From: Hymenoscyphus infarciens | Taxonomy: Eukaryota; Ascomycota; Leotiomycetes; Helotiales; Helotiaceae | Length of the DNA: 64,000 nt | Assembly (NCBI GenBank): GCA_001414345.1 | Contig: LLCB01000023.1 | Coordinates: forward strand, 186,001-250,000 | Direction: 5' to 3' | In this document: piece after piece, positions 1 through 9,720 of the stretch | Layout of the letters: every line of letters starts with the position of its first letter | Position numbering within the stretch: the stretch's first letter is position 1 | Translations under genes and position numbers: made by a program | Notes under the pieces: model-generated | What the model was told of the DNA's origin: nothing | Databases searched by the model: none | The model's input: only the letters and a program-made list of their open reading frames with translations

Positions 1-335
1 GTTCTCTTAGAAGTGTTGGGGCAATTGTAGAAGGGGAGTGCAGGAGGATTACAGTCATAAATTCCTGCAATTTCCAGTGGTAGATAGTTAGTGATCAATA
101 CATCCGAGGTACCTTGAGAGCTTTGTTGAAGCCAGACAGACGTTGCTGCCCTTAACCTTCTCCACGTGATGTCACTTCCTGGTCAGTTACCTACGGGTCG
201 TCGTACCACCACAAGTTGGAAGAAGCTTCGCAGAAGAACCGAAGAACACCATTTCCTCCCCTCCAAAATAACATGAAGGGATACATCTGAGATGATTCCC
301 CAACCCTCGTCCCCTAACAAAACAAAACACCCAAA
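1..335. other. 5' flank without a recognised gene
   Basis: No coding region could be supported. The stretch directly precedes the VanZ-like gene and probably carries its promoter and 5' leader. An AC-rich run (aacaaaacaaaacacccaaa) lies just before the start codon, as is common in fungal leaders. Confidence 0.4.
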
Positions 336-1024
336 ATGCGCATAAGGCTTCCTTTCGCAGGTAAGTTCCCAAGCAAGCTACCTACCTATTTACAAAAACA
401 ACTCACTGATTCTTCCCCACAGGAGCTTTCCTCTTCCTCGTAGCCACCGCAGCATATGCGGGGCTCACCTCCCTCCAACTCGATTCCTTCCCCATAAACG
501 ACAAAGTCCTCCACTGCCTCACCTTCTTCGTCCTCACAACCTGTTTCTACTGGATCCTCGATACCTCACGAAGACGAAACCTCAATCTCACCCTCCTAAT
601 CTGCACCGGCGTCCTAGGCGTCGGCTCCGAATTCCTGCAAGGCTTCCTGCCTAATGGACGAGTCTTCGATCTCTTCGATATCGTAGCCAATGTCGTTGGT
701 TCCTTGGGAGCTGTGGCATTAAGTTCCTGGTACCACACCCGAATGCTGGAGCGCAAACGGTTGGCTAAGACATATCAAAGTATTCCCGGGGATGATGAAC
801 GGGATTTGGAGTTAGGAGAGGGTGTCGGTGTTGGGGCACAGGAGAGTGGGACGACGGATGCGAGCACGACGTTGGAGAACGAGGTTGATAACTGGGATGA
901 GAATGTCGAAGATGCTTGGGATGAGGATGAACATACCACCGGGACGGATGAAGGGGATGGTCCGAAAACCCCAAGTGCTAGTAGTGCGGGGGAGGCAGAG
1001 GAGACGAAGAAAAGAGCTGATTAG
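336..1024 (+). CDS. VanZ-like domain membrane protein
   Basis: Two exons, 336-360 and 423-1024, give 208 aa. The first exon is only 25 nt (MRIRLPFA) and is joined through a GTAAGT...CCACAG intron of 62 nt. The N-terminal half is hydrophobic with about four membrane segments. It carries VanZ-family landmarks: an INDKVLHCLTFF segment, then GSEFLQGFLPNGR and DLFDIVANVVGS, the usual acidic/Gln then Arg and Asp-x-x-Asn pattern of VanZ. The C-terminal ~80 residues are acidic, Asp/Glu/Thr-rich and probably disordered. VanZ was named for a glycopeptide-resistance accessory protein in bacteria; the fungal role is unknown, so no function is claimed beyond a membrane protein. The start is set by the ATG that keeps the spliced frame open. 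Confidence 0.8.
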
Positions 1025-1985
1025 TAATGGGGTTATGAGTGTAATGATGTTATGGCTTGCTTCTTTGGAGTTTAGAGCGTGCGGTTTAGGCGATTGCGAT
1101 AGTGGGATTATTGGATGTATTATGAAGTGCCTCCAAACTGGGGCTTTCCAAAATCAAAATGGGTTTCCATCGAAATTTTAATATCCCTCTCGAGGAGTTG
1201 TTTATTGCTCCATGTAAAACATGCAAGTAGGCTTTCTCTTCTACAAATACTCTAATGGGCAAGTATCTCCTAATACTCGCGAAATCCTTGACACGATCTC
1301 ATCGTCATTCAAATGGAGAAACACACCTGCCCTAAACAGCGCTTCTGAATCGAGGTTCGCAGTGTATGACGAGCATGTTAAGTCCATGACATAGCTAACT
1401 ATGAAACTGTTGCACTTCGCAATTTCTGCTAGGGCTCTTATATATAAGCCCGGAAAGGTATAAGAAGACGCTTAAAGATGTAAGGAATCGTTTGTTAGAG
1501 CAGACATGATTGTTTTTGATATGACCTCAATCTAGGTTAAAGCAGAGGTTTGGGTACGTACTCTGACATATCCACTGATCATTGACTCAATGACCATCTC
1601 CCCTCGACTTTGAAGAATCCTCACTGCTATCAAGATGACAGCAAGACACTATCCAAATGCAGACCGAAAAAGTTCCCAAATTGACCAGAACACACTTCCC
1701 CTTCCCAAATACCAATAATCCATCAATTAAAAACCACCCCCACTCCTAGCCCTCTTTTTATCCCCATGTTGTTTCTTCATCTTCAATCGAATATTATTCT
1801 CAATCTTCTTCCTATACCACCAAGACCCGTTAGCAAGTTACTCATCCATTAAACCACTTGAAAAAAGGACAAAAATATAGAGAGAGAGAAAACAAGAGGG
1901 TAAAGCACCTGCTAAAAGTATGCCAGAAAAAATATATATCTCGCCCACCCTCGCTCTCGCGCCAGCATAGGAAGTTTTCAAGCGC
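1025..1985. other. Intergenic, nothing recognised
   Basis: Only short shadow ORFs without family resemblance. The part from about 1650 to 1985 is A/T- and C-rich and lies beyond the most distal copy of the repeated terminal exon of the release-factor gene. Confidence 0.5.
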
Positions 1986-2890
1986 TCATTTCTTCTTATC
2001 TTTAGCCTTGATCAGAGCATTTCGCAATCTATTCCTCGCATTACGGTCCAACTTATTGACCGGGGTTTTCGATAAAGCGTTCTTCCTGCCGTTGGAGATG
2101 CGTGAGAATCCCAGGTCTGGTAGAAGAAGAGAAACCAAGCCAGCCCATTGAAACCCCGCATCAAAACCTCAAAGAAATCTGAAATTGAAGAATACGCCGT
2201 GAAAGATGAAGAGAATGAAGAATGAAATGAGAAGAAAAAATAGAAAACACTCTCCTTTTCCCAACTCCCCTCGACTGCCCTTCTCGTCGCAGTCCATCGA
2301 AAAACTTTTCCGTGCCTAGAAAGTAACAAAAATTCAAAGGCCGTAAAATGATGAAAACAAAACAAAGGAGAGAGCGCTCTCATTCTCGATCTCGATCTCC
2401 TCCCGGTCGTCCTCTTTCTCGTTTCTCCTGCTTCGTCTTGGCTCTTTGGGTCCTCAACCTCGAAAAGGCCTTTCCGTCAAGTACAAAGACGGCAGAGTTC
2501 ACATAGCCTTCTATCTTTCTGTCCTTGAGAGACGTGAGAATCCTAGGTTCGAAGAGGAACCAACCAGTCCATCGAAGAAAGACCCAAGCAATCAAGATTA
2601 AAAGGCCGCGAAAGAGAAAGAGAAACCAGCTAACCCATCGAAGTCCAGAAACCAAGAAAATCAGAACCAAATAAACCCCTCATGAAAAAACGAAGAAAGA
2701 AGTAAGATAAAATCGGAAACAAAATCTTTTCCCCCCTATCTTAATTCTTTTCGTTGCCTGGGAACTGTTTCTCTAGTCTCTCCCGCTTTTCAGATGCTTT
2801 GCTCTCGCACTTTCACGCCTCAATCTGGCAAAGGCAGGTCGGTCCAGTTTAAGGACGGAAGATCTCTGTAAGATCGCCTGGGCTGGTCGC
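1986..2890 (-). repeat. Three tandem diverged copies of a terminal-exon unit
   Basis: On the minus strand three units each end in a short basic reading frame sharing the pattern L-D-x-x-A-x-x-R-L-R followed by Arg/Lys/Ala-rich sequence and a stop. The stops are at 2773-2775 (copy C), 2380-2382 (copy B) and 1986-1988 (copy A), spaced 393 and 394 bp. The frames contain LKLDRPAFARLRRESARAK, VLDGKAFSRLRTQRAKTK and NKLDRNARNRLRNALIKAK. A flanking motif close to TTCGATGGACTGG recurs in the non-coding parts. Each copy has an AG acceptor in the phase left open by exon 2 of the upstream release-factor gene (exon starts 2890, 2542 and 2085). This looks like a tandem duplication of the last exon; whether the distal copies are ever spliced in is unknown. 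Confidence 0.6.
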
Positions 2891-3658
2891 CTGGAGGTTT
2901 GGGCAATCAATCAATCAATGCAATTGAAAATTGCGCGACAAGCATGGACAGAGGGGTTGACCAGACCATCCGAAACTCTAAAAGTAATCAAAAAATAAAG
3001 ACAATAAAAACCAAAATGATAGAAAGCAGACACTTACAAATCAGAAACCTTATCCTTCTGCCCCTCAGACGTAACGCCCGGAACAGTCCCCCTATAAATC
3101 CTCTCAATCTCCGCAAAAAGTCGGCGATGAGTTTCCTCCCGATTCTCAGTTTGCGTACGATTGGAGTCACAGGATATTTTTATCGTGTCGGAAGAAGAGA
3201 CGTAATATGTACTATCTCGGAGTCCTTGATGAAGAGCTTTGGGGATATATTTTAGGAGGGCGTGGAGGGGCCAGGCTGTTGTTGCTTTGCTGCTTGTCCT
3301 TTACCCCAACATTCTTTGTCAGTCATCGACAATTAATAATTTGAGATGAGGGAATGATGAGGTGAAGAGGGGGCAAGTACTTATTAGTCTTCTGGCCCCC
3401 CGGTCCACTGGCCCTTGAATACTCCGTCTTAGCAATCTTCGTAGACGGGAGAGCGGACTCTGAGCTTTGCGGTTTGGAAGGATTGAAAGTTTGGAACCAT
3501 TGTCGAGCGGCTTCGAAATCCGGGTTCTCGTTCGATGAGTTCTTGGAATTGCTGGAGGATGAGGAGTAGGTTTTAAAAGCCAATTGACTGGGGTGACTTT
3601 GAGAGGCTTGGTAGCAAGTTCTGAGAAGGCGTGCTTGTAGCATGGTGATCGGTTTCAT
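2773..3658 (-). CDS. Mitochondrial GGQ-type peptide chain release factor-like protein (ICT1/RF-1 domain)
   Basis: Three exons on the minus strand: 3381-3658, 3038-3298 and 2773-2890, giving 218 aa. The N-terminus (MLQARLLRTCYQ, then Ser-rich) resembles a mitochondrial targeting peptide. Residues ~85-96 read SGPGGQKTNKTS, the GGQ loop that triggers peptidyl-tRNA hydrolysis in class I release factors, followed by SSKATTAWPL as in the codon-independent ICT1-like family. Exon 2 continues with LLKYIPKALHQGLRDS and the conserved PGVTSEGQKDKV segment. The tail is Arg/Lys-rich, as expected for ribosome binding in mitoribosome rescue. The residue after GGQ is Lys rather than the more usual Asn or Ser. 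Exons 1 and 2 are well supported; exon 3 is the nearest phase-compatible terminal exon and is less certain because two further copies lie downstream. Confidence 0.75.
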
Positions 3659-4429
3659 CGATCCAGAGGGGCCTTATGAAGTGCAATTGTGATTTGACAA
3701 GATGAATTTCTGGGGTAAAGAATATCCTACGCTGAACCACCGGCCCTTTATAAACCCCCACTAGTACACAATAGACGCAACCCAGCAGCAGCAGGCAGCA
3801 AGGCGCCTCGGGTGTTTATCCGATTTATCTGTCTCAATGTGATTCAATGAGGAAGCAGCCACAGATATTGCTGCATACGCAGGCGAAGTCGTGGATCGGC
3901 GATTGATAAATGACCCCCGGATTTTCAAGCGAGAAACTGGCCTTGTTGCCTGAGAAATTCACATTCCCGAGCTTGAATTTGGGACTCACTAGCACTATTT
4001 TTACTCCTTTTTTGACTCGAATGAGAGACAGATTGATAGAAACAGAAACATTGATAGGCAATCTTTCTAATTTGAGATGTGTGGTAGGTCTCGGTGTTTC
4101 CCTCACTTCTAGACCCCCCGGCTAGCAGAACCAAGAAGACTCATTCTCCAACCAATACAGCATAGATAACGCAATTAAATAGAGCAACTAACTCCCAGAA
4201 ATCGTTTCAACTGACATAATTTGATGCTATTATTTTTCAAAGGCAAAACTATTTTAGACTCCGCAATCCCGGTGGACAGAAAAGTTGGCACGAAAACTTG
4301 CACCAAGGTAATTTGATAACAACAAATCGTAAAAACTTCAACAAAAATACAAGTAGATGCCTAAGAAGCTAATCCACCTTTTTTTTAAACGTGGAAAATG
4401 TTTATTTTATCAGTGTCGGGTTATGTGCG

Positions 4430-4640
4430 TTAGCACTTATTGACGCTTAAAGTAATTTATCGAGTAATCTGTGTAACCCCAAACGGCCCAGTAGGCTATC
4501 GAATATCGAGTAACCCAAGAATCATATTCGGGGGCCAGAAACATCAGCAGGTAAGCCACGAGTTATCTAGTACCTTAACAAAACATTGGGGGCCAAAAAA
4601 GGAGTCACGAGTAAGCTAGCAGTTACCCAATAAGCCAAAC
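4430..4640. repeat. Degenerate GTAAGC/GGGGGCCA repeat, left copy
   Basis: Irregularly spaced words such as cgagtaacc, aggtaagcc and cgagtaagcta recur and are interrupted twice by a gggggccaraa motif. The same two words recur together at 62.9-63.3 kb, so this is a dispersed, diverged minisatellite-like sequence. Confidence 0.5.
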
Positions 4641-4667
4641 ACTTTTTTTTTGTCTTTTTAAGATCAT

Positions 4668-4800
4668 TAGCAGCGGCAGCAGACAATATAGACTTCAGGC
4701 TCGTACTTGCCCATTTAGCTCGTTATCTTGGATTATCTGGGGCAATTCAAGGAATAGTGAGCCTAAATATTCGGGACAAGATTATCAAGGATTCAAGGTA
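4668..4800. mobile_element. Truncated copy of small TIR element (MITE-like)
   Basis: The words cagcggcagcaga, gacttcaggctcgta, cttgcccatttagctcg and tctggggcaatt follow the same order as the 5' half of the complete copy at 38457-38666. The 3' inverted repeat was not found. Confidence 0.5.
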
Positions 4801-4908
4801 CAAACAGCTTCTGTCATCTGCCACAAGACCACACCAGCACACAAAAAAGCCATAAAATCTCACACTTCACAAATTTCAAAATTGGCATTTCCACAACATG
4901 CACACAAC

Positions 4909-7900
4909 CTACACCCTAGGACTCCTCAAAAACCCAACAACCCCCCCACAAAACCCAACCAGCTCCCCCAACCTCCGTCCCTCCACCTCCTGACAACTCC
5001 TCCACTCCCTCAGAGCTTCCACAAGCCGTTCATCAAGCACCACAGAATCCATATGTAGTCTCAAAAACACAGTCATCCACGCCTGGACTAACTCGTAATC
5101 CCGCTTTTGCTTCAGTCGACTAGTAAGCGCTTGGACGAAATTAACCAGTTCGTCGGATTCTGATTCCACCCCAGGGTTGAGGGAGCGAATCTCGAGGTCT
5201 GCGGCGGAGGGGGAGAGGGTTTTGAGGTGGGTGATGAATTGTGTATCTGTGATAATCAGTGAGATTCATATGAGATGAGGTTTTTAGGGAGAGGGAGGGG
5301 ATGAGGATGGAACTTACAATCTCCGCTATCACTTCCAGATCGAAGAGCGATGGTAAACACACCCTCAGAAGCCCCACGATCCATCTTCATGATTCTCGAA
5401 CGTTCAACACTGTCATCATCCGCCTTCTTCTCCTCAACACCCGCAATAACAGGCATAGGTTTTTCCAGCGAAGGCAAGAAGAACGGTGCCTTTTCCGGAA
5501 CTTTCGGAGCCTCCTTTGGTTTGTTGCGTTGCTTGATGAGATCTAGATGTAGTAAAGTCTGCCATCTACTTTTCGGAACCATACTGAGAGTCATCATATC
5601 GGCACTCAACTGTTCTATCGAAGGAGGTGGCGCAGAATCTTCGGTATTCTCTTCTTCCTCCGCGAAAGCTCCTTCGATCAATCCATGGCCACCTTCACCT
5701 GAAACAGTAGGTCCTGCAATATCCGCAATCTCGTTCTCGGAAATGTGGCGTGTTGGTACGTGAGTAAAGAGAGTCTTGTTGTTCCAAATATTGACACCGA
5801 TTTCCCCCTCACAAGTCGTAGCGAGGAATTCCCCAGTTCCAGAGAATGCTAGTGCCGTGCATTGTGTCTTCATGCGTATCGCATCCACCAAATGTCCAGT
5901 TGGGAGATCCCAGACTCGTACAATACAGTCGCTTGAAGCAGCTATAATCCATCTTCCATCGCTCGAAAAACAAAAGTCATGGATGACGCCAGTACATCCC
6001 CATAACTCCCGAATCGTCTTTTTAGTTTCCACATCTACAACTCTGATTGATAAATCGTCACTTGTGACGGCTATCAGATCATTTGGAGCGTGATATCGAA
6101 TCCCTGTGATGGCTGCCATTGGATGCCAGTCGATTTCATCAACCAAGCTGCCGTTTGCGAAGTCCCAGAACTTGATTTTGCCATCCAAGGAACAACTAAT
6201 GAGGTGTTTGCTCAAAGAATCCACCACCAGACCAGTAACTGATTTCGTGTGCTTGCCCAACCCCCTACTAAATTTCTTTGCCGGTTTCGACTGTACAATA
6301 ACGGAATCTGCAGCTTGGAGTTGTTCGAGTTTCACCTTTCTTGCTTGAGCAGGAGTAAGTTTTGCGGGGAATCTTTGTCGATGATGCCCAGATTGCAAAT
6401 TGAAGATATCAATCCCACCACTCTCCGATCCAACAGCAGCAAATGTTCCACAAGGACTGATTCCAACACTGCTAACATATCCACCATCCCCAGTCTCGAA
6501 AGCCCATCTTCCAGCCTTCTTTCGTCCCCAAAACCACGTTCGAGCAAATTTGTCCTTTTTGTGGCCTGTGACGATACTTTCCCATCCAGTAACTCCGCTC
6601 AAAGTAGCATCGGTTGCTTTCTTCTCTCTCTGGTTAGCTTTTTGCCATAACACACCACTTCCTGCATTGGCTCCCATTCCACCATCACGATTCAGTGACA
6701 TGGCCAAACATGTTATTTCTGGGCCCTTTAAATCGTCCAAGGTCGTGCTGGGCTCATTGGCAAGCGATACGCCAGCTAATATACCCATCTTTTTGGCCTT
6801 TTTCCTAATATTCCCCTGGCTGAGTTCTGTACTTTGTCCATCTCTTCGCAGACTCCAACCCCACAGACTTCGATCTTGTCCAGCACTGAGCAGCCATTTC
6901 CCTCCAGCATCTGCTCCGTCAGAATCCGTTGGTAGAAATAATAACTTGGTGACTGGAGCCGCATGTCCACTTCTGGAGTGCAAAATCCGAGGTATGGCAG
7001 AAAATGGTGTTTCGTCGAATACCCAGGTTTTCAAAGAATTATCGAGTCCGCTTGTGACAATTACAGGCTGTCCAGCAAGAAATTCCACCTTGCTTATCCC
7101 TCCACCAACCATCGCTCCAGAATTTGATCGTGGATTGTGAGCACCTCTAAGAACGCCCATTACTCGTCCGCCACCGTTGAGATCCCAGAATGTCACATCT
7201 CCATTTTCCAAACCTGCCGTTGCCATCACTCCTGGTTTTCGTCCATCCTCACCAGCACCAATGTCATCAGTTCGGAAAGATATCGAAGAAATCGCACCCC
7301 CTGACTGGCCCCCATTCAGTTGAATGATTGCTTTATCGGTTCGTACATCATGTATGGTTAGCGGACCCTCGGAATAAGCTATTGCCAACAATGAAATCGC
7401 TGGTGATGGTTGTAGAGCCGTGACAGACCCGCAGTTGGCTGCTGGGGGCAATATCGTATATATCAATTTTCCCGAGCTCACATTCCAGATTTCGACACTT
7501 CCATCCTTTCTTCCGGCAAAAATCTTGTTCAAATAGGTAGGCATATTGGTAAGACCCCCCGTGAGTTCATTCTTTCCCTTCTGCGCCGCAGTTGGATATA
7601 AAGTCGTATAATGTTCGTAAGTAGTCGATTTCCAAACTTCAATCCTGGTGGTACAACATCCTACGATCCAAGTGCCAAAAACTAGCAATTGCTTGATCGG
7701 CTGTGCTAAATCTGGAGGTAAAGCCAATCTGTCAATTTCTTTTCCTCGCTGGAAAACCGAGACCCCGCGAGAAGACTCTTGACTAGAACCCCCCCATGCT
7801 GCAAACACCCTATCCTTCCATGCGACCGTCGCAGTGATATCTTCTGGTGTTTGTGGCCGGGTGAGGAAGACCAGGTTTAGGCCGCGCTTGAGATCGTAGG

Positions 7901-8175
7901 TTTGGAGACATCGTCCTACTGAAGTGGTAATTTGGAAGGTGGTTTTTCCCAATGGGATCGAGGTGAAGGGTACGGGCGTCAAGGAAACTAAACCGATGGT
8001 CTGCAAGTATTAGTTGCTGTAAATCGCACAGAAGAACTCGGGCACCTACTCGGAATGGGGTAAATATCCTGGATTCTCGATGGGGGGTATTGCGAGGCGC
8101 ATCGAGCTCATTGAGCTTCTGCCTTTTCACCAAGGGTCCTTCAGAGGTGGTTTGGACAGCAACGGTAGACGGCAT
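4909..8175 (-). CDS. UTP21: UTP21, WD40 component of the small-subunit processome
   Basis: Three exons (8050-8175, 5318-8000, 4909-5246) give 1048 aa, near the usual ~900-1000 aa. The protein acts in the nucleolus in the UtpB part of the U3 snoRNP/90S pre-ribosome that processes 18S rRNA; human WDR36 is the homologue. Two WD40 blocks are visible, with repeats ending in motifs such as SVEIWNVSSGK, NSLKTWVFDE, GKIKFWDFANG and CIVRVWDLPTG. Residues ~930 to the end form the Utp21 C-terminal helical domain (GDYTQFITHL, NFVQALTSRLKQKRDYELVQ, FLRLHMDSVV). The first exon encodes MPSTVAVQTTSEGPLVKRQK and joins at FTPFR/TIGLVSLTP. The family assignment is secure; both small introns were placed by GTAGGT/GTAAGT donors and in-phase CAG acceptors. 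Confidence 0.92.
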
Positions 8176-9140
8176 AATAAAGAGATGGGCAGGAGAACGT
8201 ATTAGAGGTTGTTTGTTGAACCGAGTGTCGTGGTTGCTTGTCTATTCTGCTTTCTGCTTGGGAGACTTTTTTTTCGCTCTTGTTTAGACCCCTGCAAGCA
8301 CCTCTATCTTATCGCCGATTTCCAGATTGCTTCACCAGGTTGACCTTCTAACCTTTTAGGAGAACTGAAGCTAATTGTCCAAAAGGAGTTAGGTTAATAT
8401 TTGAAATAATTCTAGCTAGTTAGGTAACTTCTCTCCGCTTTCTGGAAGGAAACTCGCACTATAATTAGCGACAAGTAATCGTAAAAATATACCAAAAATA
8501 TAAAGAGATACTGAAGATGCCAGTTTACCTTGTCCTAGAGCGTTGGAAGTTTTACTTTGTTTACGTTGAGTTATAGCCGTTCGTATATATTAGATAAAAG
8601 AACCTAAAAAGGTTAAGAAAGTTAACAAAACCTTCTTAAAAGTCTATACTAGGATTATACACTTTTTCTGCTCACAGTTGTAATAGCCGGTATAAGCTAT
8701 GGTAACTAAATTTAAGTCTTACGCTAGCTGCTATTTTATCCTTTCTTTAGACTTTACAGTCTATAGATAAGTGTAGCCAACTCTCTCCCACGTTCCAGTT
8801 TACTTCACACTTGCGTTTTACAACCTTGAAATGACGATTAACTAAATTGAGAAAAAAAGCCCGAAGAACACCCTTGAGCCCTCTAAATACGATGGAACAT
8901 GATCGGGAAAAAGTTACGTTTTCCACCGCGACATACCCACATCAATGGTCACAAATGATGAGAGAATGCTGGCCAGTGTATTTGCTGGGTGGGGAATGTA
9001 TGACCCGAAGGAGCTTAGCGCGCTACTAACTCGACTCCACTTAAAACTTGCCCCTCCCTCCACTTATTTTTTCAGTTCCATTTTCCGGTTGCATCTAGCC
9101 TCAGACACATGGAACTCTGACGAGTCCTACATCGCACCAT

Positions 9141-9171
9141 CTTCTCCTCTTCTCCTCTTCTCCTCTTCTCC
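9141..9171. repeat. CTTCTCCT microsatellite
   Basis: Near-perfect tandem repeat of cttctcct on the plus strand in the presumed promoter of the NAB3-like gene. Confidence 0.7.
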
Positions 9172-9310
9172 ACGCGCCCGTCATACTTCCTGGTCATCCG
9201 AACTCCTTCACACCATTTCACGGTGTCCACCCATATCTCTTTCCCGCTTGCGATCCGCCTCCCAGCATCGACTGCCAGCGTCTATCGAGGCATCGTAGCC
9301 CTTTAGACTC

Positions 9311-9378
9311 GATCCCTCGACTCCCTCGACTCCCTCGACTCCCTCGACTCCCTCGACTCCCTCGACCCTCGATCCCTC
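9311..9378. repeat. CTCCCTCGA tandem repeat
   Basis: About six near-perfect copies of the 9-mer ctccctcga, flanked by related gatccctcga units, about 340 bp upstream of the NAB3-like start codon. Confidence 0.85.
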
Positions 9379-9720
9379 GTTCTATAACGCGCCTTGATTT
9401 TCTCCATCTGCGGCCACATAACTCCTCCCACCAGCAGTTTCTCCTGCAAGTCAAATCTCACTCACTGAGAAATTGAGCCCATTCTGAGCCCTCCAGCCTC
9501 GTTTTTGAAGCTGTCCTTGTGACCGAGAGTTGGGTCGCACTTGAGCACATTAACCCCCCATTCTAGCCTTCCATATAATCGTTTCTGAGCTTGCCTACAA
9601 TCCATTTCCTGAGCTGCTTTTGGCGCTTCGCATTCCCAATCCGCAAACCACCCGCCTACCGAGCATTCAAAGTCCGCTCCAGCCTCGTATACACCCTCTT
9701 TGGCCTCAACACCACGAGGC

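Larger units (their letters stand above)
3659..4908. other. Intergenic with repeats, no gene
   Basis: No credible coding region. The left part (3700-4400) is plain sequence with short shadow ORFs; the right part holds a degenerate GTAAGC-type repeat and a truncated copy of the small inverted-repeat element, listed separately. Confidence 0.5.
8176..9720. other. Intergenic region upstream of NAB3-like gene
   Basis: No gene recognised. The part at 8400-8800 is AT-rich and resembles the AT-rich island downstream of DIM-2. The part at 9100-9700 is pyrimidine-rich with two short tandem repeats and probably holds the promoter and 5' leader of the NAB3-like gene. Confidence 0.5.

Noticed and set aside
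1858..2383. ORFs on both strands in the release-factor 3' region treated as separate genes
   Set aside because: They overlap the tandem terminal-exon units and have no independent family resemblance.
6400..7140. A 246-codon plus-strand ORF and several neighbours between 5301 and 6650
   Set aside because: They lie antisense to the WD40 coding exon of UTP21 and have no recognisable protein features; they are shadows of its codon bias.
9311..9378. Regular 9-bp array considered as a CRISPR-like array
   Set aside because: Units are contiguous without spacers and the genome is eukaryotic; it is a simple tandem repeat.
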